Positions 7,624-18,470 of a stretch of 36,397 nt of DNA are shown here, in pieces. This DNA comes from Verrucomicrobiota bacterium (GTDB lineage: Bacteria > Verrucomicrobiota > Verrucomicrobiia > Limisphaerales > UBA1319). Location: contig JAKLHY010000071.1 in NCBI GenBank assembly GCA_022709905.1, positions 1 through 36,397 of the forward strand, read 5' to 3'. The first letter of the stretch is position 1, and the number at the start of each line of letters is the position of its first letter. The notes under the pieces are model-generated. The model made no database searches, had not been told where the DNA came from, and saw only the letters and a list, made by a program, of their open reading frames with translations. Both the position numbers and the translations under genes were made by a program.

Positions 7624-10600
7624 ATGAAAACGAAAACGAAATTAGTGATGCCGGCGACCGTGGCCCCAGGCCTGATAATGGCGGGCAAAGCATCGCTGAA
7701 GAGTCGGCACACAACCAAACCGCGTGAAGTCAGGAAGCTGTTGCTCCGGTTCTTGCTGGCGGGGCTGCACGCGCTTGTGGTGGCAGTCTCCCTCCACGCT
7801 TACGAATCGCTTCAAGGCCCCACCGAGTTGCTGTATTGGGACAAGGCCAGGGCTTATCCCGGGTACACCTGGTTCGGCGCCCGGGGGACGACCTACCTGC
7901 TCGACATGGAAGGGCGCGTGGTCCACACCTGGCCCATCGGCACCAATCCGCACTTGCTCACCAACGGGAACGTGCTGGACGCTTCCAAGGATGACCCCAG
8001 CGGATTTGGCGGCTTTACCGAGGTCGACTGGAATGGCGACATCGTGTGGCAGTACACGGAAACGCGGACCAACTACGCGCCCCACCATGATTTCGTCCGC
8101 ATCTTCAACCCGAAGCAGAACGCTTTCACAACGCTGTACATTGCGAACAAAACCGTCACGCACGAGCAGGCTATTGCAGCAGGTTGCGATCCGGCCAATG
8201 GTCCCTACACCGGTGCGCAGATGGACGCGGTCGTGGAAGTGGATATGGCCGGTAATGTGATCTGGGAATGGTGGTTCTTCGACCATGTCGTGCAGGACAT
8301 TGATCCGATCAAAACGAACTATCTGACCTCAATTGCCAATGCGCCGGGCCGTCTGAATCTCAACCTGCCAGGGCGGCCAGTTCGGCGCGACTGGCTGCAC
8401 TGCAATTCCATTGATTACAGCCAATCGCTGGACCAGATCGTCATCAACTCTGTTCAGGGCGAGTTCTATGTGATTGACCACGGCAACACCTTTATCGCCG
8501 GCAATCCCGCCGGCAGTAAGGCGTTGGCGGCATCGTCTGCCGGTGATTTTCTGTACCGGTTTGGTGACCCGGCACGTTACGAGCAAGGTGATCCGCCATC
8601 CATATTGGAGGACTGGACCGCATCCACGACCGGTCACAAACAGATCGGCGGATCGCATCATGTGAGTTGGATTTCGACAGGCCTTCCAGGAGCCGGGCAG
8701 TTCCTGGTGTTCAATAATGGCCAGTATCTTTTCGAGCGCACGCCGCAATCCTACATCTTCCAGATCAACGGTTTTCTGAACGCCAGCACCAACGATACCG
8801 GCAACTATGTGAACCCACCGACCGCCGGCTACATCAGTTGGGTATCGCCGAACAAAGACACTCACAAGCAAACCAAGAACCTGTCGCGGCAGATCACCTG
8901 GACGTATTACTCGAAAGCCAATCAAGCCTGCTTCAGCCACATCGGGTCTAGCGGGCAACGATTGCCGAACGGCAACACGCTGATCTGCGCTGATACCGAG
9001 GGGCACATCTTTGAGGTGACATCCAGCGGCGAAGTTGCTTGGGAATACATCAGCCCCGTGACTTCAGCGGGCATCCTCAAGTACAAATGCGACAACTGGC
9101 CAATGTACAACTCTGTCTTCCGCGCCTTCCGCATTGGGACCAACGATCCCGCACTGGCCGGACGCACCTTGATTCCTCAAGACACCATCACCGGTCGGAC
9201 ACCGTTCTACGTCTCAACGCCCACGATCAGCGGCACCTCGCAATTTCCCTTGTCGCCGACGGCCAGCAACGCAGTATGGGTGACCACCACCGTAACCAAT
9301 TGCCGCATCGTGGGACAGCTCACACTCACCTATATCGTCGGTAGCAGCACGAATACCGCCACGATGCTCGATGACGGCACCCACCAGGATGGGGTTGCGA
9401 AAGACGGCCGCTACGGGGTGAGTATACCGGCTTTCCCCGCTGCCACGACTGTGAGCTACTATGTGACTGCGGAGGATGAATTCTCTAACGCCGCCACGGA
9501 TCCTAGCGCCGCTCCGGCGATGCGCATTTCCTACGTCGTGCAAGCATCGGCGACGGTGACTCAATACGACATCCTCCTCGGCAGGCCGACCGACCATTCC
9601 ATTGCCCTGAGCGTGCTGTCCAGCAACAACCTCCAAGCCTGCGTGGAATACGGCACACAGTCGGGGCTGTATTCCAGCCTAACAACGACCAACTCTGTGC
9701 CAGCCGCTTCGCCCACCGTGCTGACATTGGAGTCCCTTGAACCTGATACGCAATACTTCTACCGGTTGCGCTATCGGGCCGTGGGTGGCGGGACCTTCAA
9801 TTCCAGTCCCGAGCGCACCTTCCGCACCCAACGTGCTCCAGGCAGTTCTTTCACCTTCGCTATCGAGGCGGATCCGCATTACCGAGACACCAACGCCATC
9901 ATCGATCCGGTGCTCTGGCGACAGACCTTGACCAACATCCTGGCCGACCAACCCGACTTCTTGATTGACCTGGGCGACACCTTCATGGACGAGAAAATCG
10001 GCGTCACCACTTACACCGGAGCCGCTATGCAGCGTCAGGTAGTCCGCGAGAATTTCTTCAGCATCGTTGGGCACTCGACGCCCCTATTCCTGGTGAATGG
10101 CAACCACGACGCCGAGTTGGGTTGGCTGCGCGACGGCACCGCCAACAACCTCGCCGTTTGGGGTGCGGCGGCTCGTGCGGCCTACTTCCCTTGTCCCATC
10201 CCGGGCCGCTTTTATTCGGGCAGCACCGTCGCTGAGCCGGACTTTGCGGGTCCGCGGGATAGTTACTATTCTTTCAATTGGGGCAACGCACTGTTGGTTG
10301 TTCTCGATCCGTTTTGGGACACCAGCTCCAAGCCCAGCCAGGCTCGCGATGTATGGGGGTGGACGCTGGGCACAAATCAATTCGCCTGGCTTCAACGCAC
10401 GCTCGCCCAGAGCACCGCTACGTTCAAATTCGTGCTCACTCATCACCTCGTCGGCGGGAGTCACGACGGTCTCGGGCGAGGTGGTTTGGAAATGGCGCGG
10501 TATGGTGAGTGGGGCGGTTTCAACACGAATGACACCTGGGGATTCGATGTGCGCCGATCGGGTTGGCCCATGCCAATTCAAAGTCTGCTGCTGTCCAACG

Positions 10601-13600
10601 GGGTTAACGCCGTCTTCCACGGCCACGACCATCTCTTCGTGAAACAGGAGTTGGACGCAAATGGCGACGGTGTCACCGACCTCATTTATCAGGAGTGCCC
10701 GCAGCCGAGTGCCACGAACTATTCGAACACGGGCACGGCAGGGCGCTATACCTACACAAACGGAGTCATCCTGGGCAATGCCGGTCATCTGCGGGTCACG
10801 GTGACACCCAGTCACGCCACTGTCTCTTACGTCCGCGCCTTTCTGCCGGGCCACGAAGGTATCGGAAAAACAAACCGCATGGTCTCCCACCTCTACACCA
10901 TTGCGGCGCCGGCTGTGACGAATCTCGATTTCCCGGGCACGATCATTCCGGGTCGTCCGACCGACGGTTCACTTGCGTTGAACGTGCTTTCGCCGGCGAG
11001 TCTTCAGGCGTACTTCCAGTACGGTGCCCAGTCCGGCGTTTACTCCGCGCAGACGGCGGTTACGAACCTCAGGGCGGGCGAACCGGTGTTTATCGAGCTG
11101 AGCGGACTCCCCGCAAACACGCGCTGCTATTACCGGCTGCGATTCAAGTCCCCAGGCGAAACCATCGGTTACGAGTATCCAACGACCGAGGCGAATCCAA
11201 TTTGCACCTACGCGACACAGTCTCGCTTGCGTCAGTATCCCAATCCGTTCCCGAACGCCTTCTACTCCGGCAACGCCAATGCCGATGCCTACGTCCATAC
11301 CAATGACCTCCCCGGCTTGCCGGGCAATTACTATGCCTGGGAATGGGGGGACGCTCTGTTTGTGGTCCTCGATGCCTACCGCTACCTGCCGGACGCCAAA
11401 CCCGCCAACCTCTGGGATTGGACGTTGGGTCGGGCGCAGTATGATTGGTTTAAGCAGACGCTTGAAGCCAGCCAGAAGCCGTACAAGTTTGTCTTTGCCC
11501 ATCACGTCCTTGGCCAGACCCGGGGTGGCGTGGCGTGGGCCAACAAGCACGAGTGGGGGGGGCAAAACAAAGATGGCACTTGGGGCTTCACTGCCAACCG
11601 GCCAGGTTGGGCCATGCCGATTCATCAACTGATGGTCTCCAACAACGTGACCATCTTATTCCAGGGCCACGACCATCTTTTTGCCCGCGAGGAACTGGAT
11701 GGCGTGATTTACCAGGAAGTACCCATGCCATCTGACTCCACCTACCACGTGGGTGATACCAACGCGGGCTATTACACAGGCATGGTCACGAACAATTCCG
11801 GACACTTGCGCGTTACGGTGGCCCCTTCGGGTGTCACGGTCGATTACGTTAGAGCCGTGCTCGCGGCCGACGAACAATCCGGCCACTCAAATCGCATGAT
11901 CGGCGCGAGCTATCGTGTCGCCCCGTCCACGAACATGACCGATTGGAGCATTGCGAATCTCCCGGACACCGGCCAGACGCAGAGCTTCACCGCCACGTTT
12001 GGCGAAGACTCCGATTACACGCTCAATCCCCCCTCGTTCCTGGATCACGGCGATGGCACGGTCACCGACAACGTGACGGGTCTCATCTGGCAAAGGGCGG
12101 ATGGGGGCGAGATGACCTGGGAAAATGCGGCCGCTTATGCCAACTCACTCGTGCTGGCGGGCCAGAGCGACTGGCGACTCCCGACCGCTCACGAGTTGTT
12201 CGGCATCCTGAATCACGGTGCGCGCAATCCCGCTTTGAACACCAATGTCTTCACGCCCACCGCCGCGCAGTATTGGTGGAGCCGGGACGTGCAGCCCACG
12301 GATTCCAACCGCGTCTGGGTGGCCAATGCTGGCGGCGGCATCGGCCCGCACCCCAAGACCGAGACGATCAGCGCCGGGGGCGCCAAGCGCATTCACGTTC
12401 GGTGTGTGCGCGGAGCCGCGCCGCCGATGAGTCAACCCATGCAGCATTTTGTCCGCAACGGTGACGGCACCGTGACCGACCAGGACACGGGCTTGACCTG
12501 GCAGCAGGCTGAGGCACCCATGGCGATCTCCTGGGAGGCTGCCCTGCAATATGCCGAGGGCCTCGTCCTGTCCGGGCACTCCGATTGGCGGCTGCCAAAC
12601 GTCAAAGAACTCCAATCTCTCAACGACGAATCCCTGGCCGGTCCATCGCTGGATACAAACTTTTTCCCCGCCGCCAAGCCCACCCGCTACTGGTCGTCCA
12701 CCAGCGAAATCAACGATCCGAACCGGGCCTGGTTCGTCGACTTTCAACTCGGCATCGTGAGCTACGACAGCAAGTCCACCAACATCTGGATGCGTTGTGT
12801 GCGCGGGGGCATCACCAATAGCACGGCTCCAACCAACGGCTTCACCCCTCAGTTCGTCCGGATTCCGGCCGGGCAGTATCAAATGGGCGACCACTTCGGT
12901 TTTGTTGATCCGCAGCATCCGAGCGACGAAGTGCCCGTTCACAACGTTTATGTGGATTCGTTCGAGATGCAGACCACCCTCCTCACCTGCAAGGAATTTG
13001 TGCAGTTTCTCAACTCCGCGCTGCCCCAAGGATGGATCGAGGTCCGTTCCAACTATGTTTATGGCGTGGGCGGCACAAACATCTACTGCGACACCTACGG
13101 CTCGGACACCAACAGCCGGGTCGTCTGGACCGGTAGCGCGTTTGGCATTCGCGACGGTCGCGACCTGCATCCCATCACCGGCGTGCGGTGGTTTGGTGCG
13201 ATTGCCTACTGCAATTGGGCCAGTTCGCGGGATGGCTATGCGCCTTGCTACAATCTCGCGACCGGCGATTGCCGCCTGACCAACAACGGCTATCGGCTGC
13301 CGACCGAAGCCGAGTGGGAATACGCTGCGCGCGGCGGTCTTTACACGCCCTACGGCATGTTCCCGTGGGGCAGCGACACCAACGCCGATGGCACGATTGC
13401 CAATTGGGCGGGCAAGAATCATCCGTTCGCTACCGGTCCCTATCCCTGGACGACGCCGGTCGGCTTCTACAACGGTTCGATCCAATACAAAACCAACTTC
13501 AACTGGCCCGCTGCAAATCCCACCTATCAAACCCGCAACAACGCCAATGGCTTTGGCCTTTTCGATATGTCGGGCAATGTCTGGGAATGGGTGAACGACT

Positions 13601-16600
13601 GGTACGCCAAGGATTACTACACGAACTGCGTGCTCAACAACATTGTGACTAATCCACCGGGGCCAGTCACGGGCGATCCCATGCCGGATGGCAAATCTTA
13701 CCGTGGCTTGCGTGGTGGCAACTGGTTCAACGGCGAGGAGTATTTTGGCCACGCCCGTGTCGCCAATCGGAATCCGTCTTACTACCGTGGACCCGGTGAT
13801 CCAAATGGGCCGTGGTTCCACATTGGGTTTCGCGTGATCCGGCGCGGCTCCGCGAGTCTTGTCGCCTCGGGGGCGACACTGACCAGACTGGCGTCTGGAC
13901 TCCATTTCTCCGAAGGCCCGGCGGCCGATGTAGCAGGCAATGTGTACTTCTCGGATATCCCAGCCGACACGATCTACCGGTGGTCAGTGTCGAATCAGCT
14001 TTCCGTGTTCCGTACGAACTCCGGCGGCGCAAACGGCCTCTTCTTCGACATGTCCGGCAATCTACTGGCCTGCGAAGGGGACAATGGCCGCCTGGTTTCC
14101 ATCACGCCGCAAGGCAGTGCGACCGTTGTGGCCAGTCACTATGCCGGGCTTCGGTTCAATGAGCCCAACGACCTGTGGATCGATCCGGCGGGGGGAGTGT
14201 ATTTCACCGACCCGGTCTATTTCGGTCATGCCGTCGCGCAAGGGGGAGAATATGTCTATTACCTCAAGCCTGGCCGCAGCGATGTCCTGCGCGTGGTCGC
14301 CGACACCGTACGGCCCAACGGCCTCGTCGGCACACCGGATGGCAAGATGCTTTATCTTGCCGACTGGGGCGCGACGAATGTTTTTCGCTACAACATCAAT
14401 CCCGATGGCACATTGACGAACAAGACCCTGTTCGCCCGAGTGAAGTGCGACGGCATGACGCTGGATGCCGAAGGCCATCTCTACTTCTGCGAGAACTCCG
14501 TCCTAGTCTATGACTCGCTTGGCTATCCGGTCGAACAAATCGCCGTGCCCGAGCGGCCCACGAATCTTGAATTCGGTGGCAGCGATCGAAAGACCTTGTT
14601 CATCACCACGGATGCGGGATCGCTTTACTCCATCCGAATGCGCGTCCAGGGAGCCACCAGTGGGACCGTTGCAGCCAATCAAGCACCTGTCATCACGAAT
14701 ACAGCCATCACGCCCGCCTCACCCACTCCAGTTGATCCGGTCTGGGTGACCGCGCGCGTCACGGATGATGTAAGCGTGGAATCGACCAGACTCACCTACA
14801 ATACCGGCGCAGGTGGGAGTCAGACCAACACGGTCTTCCTCGAGACCATGCGCATCAACGCGGTCAAGCCTTGGGCCGGGGATGGCTGTCAGAATGCCTG
14901 GACCGTGACATTCACGGGCGGGAATCCCTTCGAGCAGCGCGGGGGCGCCAACTACGGTGTTGGCAACACCAACGGCCTCGAGTTCAAGCAGGGCACGACG
15001 AACCCCAGCGATTCGATGGTCACCTCCACACAGGCCATAGATGCCCGCGGCACCTCGGGTTGGGTGGAATTCTGGCTTTGGGGCAATGGCCTCAGCGGGA
15101 ATGCCGGCTGGACCTTTCAGCTCGACGCCGGGAATGGCTACGTCACGCGACTGAGCGAGCTGACAGGCACCAGTCATAATTGGCAGCCCTACCATTACGA
15201 CTTGCAGCCGGGTGAGTTGGTCAGCAACCTCAAGATGCGCTTCCAATTCCGCGGCGGTCAAGCCACCAACCGGATTGACTTGGACCAGATCTCGGTGAAG
15301 GTCATCTCCGGTGGAAGCGCTTCAACGACCATTCTCATGCTGGACGACGGCGCCCATCAGGATGGACTCGCCGGCGACTGGATCTACGGCGCGCAAGTCC
15401 CGGCTCAACCGGTTGGCACAACGGTAGACTACTACGTGACTGCCACCGATAACGCCGGAAGTGTGACCCGGGATCCCCTCGGCGCGCCAGTTGTCACGCG
15501 CTCCTACACGGTCCGAAGCAGTCCTGCCAATCCGGTTCAGACTGTGGGACTGTTGACCAACGACAACCGGGCGTTTGAGGGCTACACACTGATTGCCCCC
15601 AAGCACTACACCAACACCTACCTGGTCAACAACGCCGGCCAGATTGTCAACCGCTGGACCAGCCGTTATGAACCGGGTCAATCCGCCTACCTCCTCACCA
15701 ATGGCCATCTGCTCCGATGCGGTTTCACCAAGAACGGCGCGCTAACGGGCGGTGGCGAGGGCGGCCGACTGGAGGAATACGATTGGCACGGAAACTTGGT
15801 TTGGGAGCTGGACTACGCCACCCCCACTAACATGTCTCATCATGATATCACCCCACTGCCCAATGGCAACGTGCTGTTGCTGGTCGTCGAGAAGAAGACG
15901 TACGCTGAGGTGCTCGCGGCCGGATTCAATCCTGCCTTGCTGCATCCCGATGTTGCGAAAAACGGTTACATGCTGCCCGACTCGGTCATCGAGGTCCAGC
16001 CGACACGTCCTCGCGGCGGCAAAATTTTATGGGAATGGCATGTTTGGGACCACTTGATCCAGGACTTCGATCCGGCCCGTAACAATTACGGCGTGGTTTC
16101 GGACCATCCCGAACGGGTGAATGTGAACGGCTGGGTGGAGGGCGCCAGTGGCATCATGCCCTTCTGGAATCACATGAACTCCGTTGCCTATAATCCCGAG
16201 TTGGATCAAATCGTCCTAAGCGTTCGCGGCAGCAGCGAGCTCTGGGTCATTGATCATGGGACCACGACTGCAGAGGCCACTGGACACAAGGGCGGACGCC
16301 GGGGCAAGGGTGGCGATCTGCTCTATCGCTGGGGCAATCCGGTGAACTACGGCTGTGGCACCGCCGCCAACCAGATGCTCTTTGACCAGCATGATGCGCA
16401 ATGGATTGATTCCGACTGCCCCGGGGCGGGTCACCTGCTGATCTTTAACAATGGCCTGGGCCGTCACTATTCCACGGTGGATGAAATCATTCCGCCACTG
16501 CTGACCAGCGGACTCTACTCGATTGCCTCGGGCACGGCCTATGGCCCGACCGCCCTCACCTGGACTTACGTGGCGACGCCACCTTCGAGCATGTATTCCG

Positions 16601-17109
16601 AGGCCATCTCCGGCGCGCAACGTTTGCCCAACGGCAACACCCTCATGTGCGACGGCGTGCACGGAATCGTCACTGAAGTCACCGCGGCTGGGGAAATTGT
16701 CTGGCGCTATGTGTGCCCCGTTGTGCAAACAGGTCCATTGAGTCAGGGACAAACACCCGGTTTGGACGATCGTGGCCATCAGTATAATGCCGTGTTCAAG
16801 GTCCGCCGTTATCCGACGAGCTATCCTGGATTCCAGGACAAGGATTTGATCCCGCAGGGCACGATTGAGCTGCCGGTAAATCCGACGTTGCAGATCGAGG
16901 GCATGACACTGAGCCCATCGGGATTGCAGTGGTCGTGGACCAGTCTCCCGGCAGCAGCGTACACCGTGCAGTATACACCCGTGCTCGACCTGCCAACCTG
17001 GACCGACATCGCCACTAACCGCGGAGTCGGCACCCTCACCACGTTTACGGATACCAACACCGCTCGACTGAACCTGCCCCAAGGCTTCTATCGGTTGGTG
17101 TCACCATGA
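7624..17109 (+). CDS. Giant secreted multidomain protein: ASST / metallophosphoesterase / DUF1566 / FGE-like / SMP-30-like / ASST
   Basis: About 3,160 uninterrupted codons. ATG at 7624 is used; ATG 7678 would place the hydrophobic signal (LLLRFLLAGLHALVVAV) closer to the N-terminus, and TTG 7603 is less likely. Domains by window position: arylsulfotransferase-like repeats 7804-9190; beta domain 9207-9545; fibronectin-like plus metallophosphoesterase 9563-10915 with DPH, GDTF, GNHD, THH and GHDH motifs, so probably metal-binding; a second fibronectin/phosphoesterase 10925-11930 that keeps AHH and GHDH but lacks the GD and GNHD half; two DUF1566 domains 12025-12815; FGE/SUMF1-like domain 12845-13845 (YRLPTEAEWEYAARGG, DMSGNVWEWVNDW, RGGNWF) without the catalytic cysteines; SMP-30/gluconolactonase-like propeller 13870-14650; beta domains 14690-15520; second arylsulfotransferase-like domain 15535-16870; C-terminal module to FYRLVSP. 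Probably extracellular or surface-bound. Substrates cannot be inferred. Confidence 0.9.
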   Translation: MKTKTKLVMPATVAPGLIMAGKASLKSRHTTKPREVRKLLLRFLLAGLHALVVAVSLHAYESLQGPTELLYWDKARAYPGYTWFGARGTTYLLDMEGRVVHTWPIGTNPHLLTNGNVLDASKDDPSGFGGFTEVDWNGDIVWQYTETRTNYAPHHDFVRIFNPKQNAFTTLYIANKTVTHEQAIAAGCDPANGPYTGAQMDAVVEVDMAGNVIWEWWFFDHVVQDIDPIKTNYLTSIANAPGRLNLNLPGRPVRRDWLHCNSIDYSQSLDQIVINSVQGEFYVIDHGNTFIAGNPAGSKALAASSAGDFLYRFGDPARYEQGDPPSILEDWTASTTGHKQIGGSHHVSWISTGLPGAGQFLVFNNGQYLFERTPQSYIFQINGFLNASTNDTGNYVNPPTAGYISWVSPNKDTHKQTKNLSRQITWTYYSKANQACFSHIGSSGQRLPNGNTLICADTEGHIFEVTSSGEVAWEYISPVTSAGILKYKCDNWPMYNSVFRAFRIGTNDPALAGRTLIPQDTITGRTPFYVSTPTISGTSQFPLSPTASNAVWVTTTVTNCRIVGQLTLTYIVGSSTNTATMLDDGTHQDGVAKDGRYGVSIPAFPAATTVSYYVTAEDEFSNAATDPSAAPAMRISYVVQASATVTQYDILLGRPTDHSIALSVLSSNNLQACVEYGTQSGLYSSLTTTNSVPAASPTVLTLESLEPDTQYFYRLRYRAVGGGTFNSSPERTFRTQRAPGSSFTFAIEADPHYRDTNAIIDPVLWRQTLTNILADQPDFLIDLGDTFMDEKIGVTTYTGAAMQRQVVRENFFSIVGHSTPLFLVNGNHDAELGWLRDGTANNLAVWGAAARAAYFPCPIPGRFYSGSTVAEPDFAGPRDSYYSFNWGNALLVVLDPFWDTSSKPSQARDVWGWTLGTNQFAWLQRTLAQSTATFKFVLTHHLVGGSHDGLGRGGLEMARYGEWGGFNTNDTWGFDVRRSGWPMPIQSLLLSNGVNAVFHGHDHLFVKQELDANGDGVTDLIYQECPQPSATNYSNTGTAGRYTYTNGVILGNAGHLRVTVTPSHATVSYVRAFLPGHEGIGKTNRMVSHLYTIAAPAVTNLDFPGTIIPGRPTDGSLALNVLSPASLQAYFQYGAQSGVYSAQTAVTNLRAGEPVFIELSGLPANTRCYYRLRFKSPGETIGYEYPTTEANPICTYATQSRLRQYPNPFPNAFYSGNANADAYVHTNDLPGLPGNYYAWEWGDALFVVLDAYRYLPDAKPANLWDWTLGRAQYDWFKQTLEASQKPYKFVFAHHVLGQTRGGVAWANKHEWGGQNKDGTWGFTANRPGWAMPIHQLMVSNNVTILFQGHDHLFAREELDGVIYQEVPMPSDSTYHVGDTNAGYYTGMVTNNSGHLRVTVAPSGVTVDYVRAVLAADEQSGHSNRMIGASYRVAPSTNMTDWSIANLPDTGQTQSFTATFGEDSDYTLNPPSFLDHGDGTVTDNVTGLIWQRADGGEMTWENAAAYANSLVLAGQSDWRLPTAHELFGILNHGARNPALNTNVFTPTAAQYWWSRDVQPTDSNRVWVANAGGGIGPHPKTETISAGGAKRIHVRCVRGAAPPMSQPMQHFVRNGDGTVTDQDTGLTWQQAEAPMAISWEAALQYAEGLVLSGHSDWRLPNVKELQSLNDESLAGPSLDTNFFPAAKPTRYWSSTSEINDPNRAWFVDFQLGIVSYDSKSTNIWMRCVRGGITNSTAPTNGFTPQFVRIPAGQYQMGDHFGFVDPQHPSDEVPVHNVYVDSFEMQTTLLTCKEFVQFLNSALPQGWIEVRSNYVYGVGGTNIYCDTYGSDTNSRVVWTGSAFGIRDGRDLHPITGVRWFGAIAYCNWASSRDGYAPCYNLATGDCRLTNNGYRLPTEAEWEYAARGGLYTPYGMFPWGSDTNADGTIANWAGKNHPFATGPYPWTTPVGFYNGSIQYKTNFNWPAANPTYQTRNNANGFGLFDMSGNVWEWVNDWYAKDYYTNCVLNNIVTNPPGPVTGDPMPDGKSYRGLRGGNWFNGEEYFGHARVANRNPSYYRGPGDPNGPWFHIGFRVIRRGSASLVASGATLTRLASGLHFSEGPAADVAGNVYFSDIPADTIYRWSVSNQLSVFRTNSGGANGLFFDMSGNLLACEGDNGRLVSITPQGSATVVASHYAGLRFNEPNDLWIDPAGGVYFTDPVYFGHAVAQGGEYVYYLKPGRSDVLRVVADTVRPNGLVGTPDGKMLYLADWGATNVFRYNINPDGTLTNKTLFARVKCDGMTLDAEGHLYFCENSVLVYDSLGYPVEQIAVPERPTNLEFGGSDRKTLFITTDAGSLYSIRMRVQGATSGTVAANQAPVITNTAITPASPTPVDPVWVTARVTDDVSVESTRLTYNTGAGGSQTNTVFLETMRINAVKPWAGDGCQNAWTVTFTGGNPFEQRGGANYGVGNTNGLEFKQGTTNPSDSMVTSTQAIDARGTSGWVEFWLWGNGLSGNAGWTFQLDAGNGYVTRLSELTGTSHNWQPYHYDLQPGELVSNLKMRFQFRGGQATNRIDLDQISVKVISGGSASTTILMLDDGAHQDGLAGDWIYGAQVPAQPVGTTVDYYVTATDNAGSVTRDPLGAPVVTRSYTVRSSPANPVQTVGLLTNDNRAFEGYTLIAPKHYTNTYLVNNAGQIVNRWTSRYEPGQSAYLLTNGHLLRCGFTKNGALTGGGEGGRLEEYDWHGNLVWELDYATPTNMSHHDITPLPNGNVLLLVVEKKTYAEVLAAGFNPALLHPDVAKNGYMLPDSVIEVQPTRPRGGKILWEWHVWDHLIQDFDPARNNYGVVSDHPERVNVNGWVEGASGIMPFWNHMNSVAYNPELDQIVLSVRGSSELWVIDHGTTTAEATGHKGGRRGKGGDLLYRWGNPVNYGCGTAANQMLFDQHDAQWIDSDCPGAGHLLIFNNGLGRHYSTVDEIIPPLLTSGLYSIASGTAYGPTALTWTYVATPPSSMYSEAISGAQRLPNGNTLMCDGVHGIVTEVTAAGEIVWRYVCPVVQTGPLSQGQTPGLDDRGHQYNAVFKVRRYPTSYPGFQDKDLIPQGTIELPVNPTLQIEGMTLSPSGLQWSWTSLPAAAYTVQYTPVLDLPTWTDIATNRGVGTLTTFTDTNTARLNLPQGFYRLVSP

Positions 17110-17254
17110 AGGGCGACCATGCGGCCGCGGCTTTTGAAAAGGAAGGCGGCTTCACCGAAAGGCTTTATCGAGTGCGCAGCCAGAAGCGCAGTGAGGAAAG
17201 AGGCGTGAGATGAAAGCATGAACGGCCGTCTTGGATCGCCAGCCCAAACGATCT

Positions 17255-18361
17255 TCAGGTCTTCGTGATCTTGAACGGCGGCAGGTTTGTGACTCGCTCT
17301 TCGGGCGGGCGCAATGGATTATCCTGTTCGAGAAGCCATTGAAGGCCGTCCTGCAAGACCTGTTTGGTTTGCTCCAGGTCAATCCCCACATGATCCGAGT
17401 CATACCAGGTGATGGTTTTGGGATCCCGGGCGGCCTTTTGCAGGGCCAATCCCGCCGGGGCTGGCACGAGCACGTCATGCTTGCCATTTTGGAAATAGAC
17501 GGGTCGCGGGGAGATCCGGCCGACGTAATGGATGGGATCGGCCACTCCCAGGAAATAACGCGCAAAGGGTATGATGCAGGCAATGACGGCTCCCGTTTTG
17601 CGTTCTTGGGACCGGGTTAGTTGGGGCAGGGGCGGCTTCTCGGGATTAAGATTCTTGCCGTCAATCAGGCCCAGGAAGGCTGCCACGCCCAAGTGATTGG
17701 CATAAGAATCCAGGAGTTTGCCGAAGTCGCAACCGCCATAGACCATCACCCCGGCCCGCACGCGTTGGTCCTTGGCCATGAGGGTGCTGCCCGTAACAGC
17801 GCCGTAGCTGGCGCCGACCAGATAGATGCGTCCCGAGTCAATGTCAGGACGGCTTGAGAGATAATCGATGAGCCGGCGGGCTTCATTAATCGTTTTAGCG
17901 GGACGTTCTCTGAAGGCCTCGAGTCGGGCTAAGGACGATCGGTTTTTGCCCAGTTTCCGTTCGCCTTGCATGTATTGATCGAAGCTCGCGAGGACAAAGC
18001 CCGCCTGACTGAAGGGAAAGGCGATTTCTTTGAGAAAATTCTTGTTTTGACCGATCCCGTGCAGAAAGACGACCGCAGGCAGCTTTTTGGCCTTGGGACC
18101 CATTGGCAGGGAGATCAGGGCGGGAACCTTCTCGCCCCGGTATCCATCGAAAGTGAATCTCGTGATCGTGTAGCCGTTGTCCGGTGTCTCGGCATTGACC
18201 TCGGTGGGAGCGTCCATTGTCAGGTTCAATGGCGCGGCGGGATCATAGTTGTCGAAGTAATGCGCGTCCCGGTAAGCCTTGATGACCCAAAGCAGGACAG
18301 ACAGGGCCAGCAGAAGGCCGAGGGCACCTTTCAGGACTGTTTTCCAAACGATCTTTTTCAC
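17255..18361 (-). CDS. Membrane-anchored alpha/beta hydrolase (esterase/dienelactone-hydrolase type)
   Basis: The 368-residue product starts at GTG 18361, supported by GGGAGA nine bases upstream. Residues 8-27 form an N-terminal membrane anchor or signal (LKGALGLLLALSVLLWVI). The alpha/beta-hydrolase domain shows the oxyanion HG (101-102), the nucleophile elbow GASYGA with Ser185, the acid Asp296 in GKHDVLVP, and His324 in DSDHVGID, so the catalytic triad is complete. It resembles acetyl-xylan-esterase or dienelactone-hydrolase families, but the substrate is not determined. It is convergent with the giant gene (145-base gap) and divergent from the Cys-rich gene at 18626. Confidence 0.88.
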   Translation of the reverse strand: MKKIVWKTVLKGALGLLLALSVLLWVIKAYRDAHYFDNYDPAAPLNLTMDAPTEVNAETPDNGYTITRFTFDGYRGEKVPALISLPMGPKAKKLPAVVFLHGIGQNKNFLKEIAFPFSQAGFVLASFDQYMQGERKLGKNRSSLARLEAFRERPAKTINEARRLIDYLSSRPDIDSGRIYLVGASYGAVTGSTLMAKDQRVRAGVMVYGGCDFGKLLDSYANHLGVAAFLGLIDGKNLNPEKPPLPQLTRSQERKTGAVIACIIPFARYFLGVADPIHYVGRISPRPVYFQNGKHDVLVPAPAGLALQKAARDPKTITWYDSDHVGIDLEQTKQVLQDGLQWLLEQDNPLRPPEERVTNLPPFKITKT

Positions 18362-18470
18362 GATGCTCGATCTCCCGTTTCAGGGATGATGGTGGGGCAA
18401 TCACCAGCATGATTCAAATCAGAAAAGCGCGGGAAAGATCTCCCGAAAACCGCATATAAAGTCACTTCAC

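Noticed and set aside
12145..13905. Minus-strand open frame of 586 codons
   Set aside because: Antisense to the DUF1566 and FGE-like domains of the giant gene, which are well supported.
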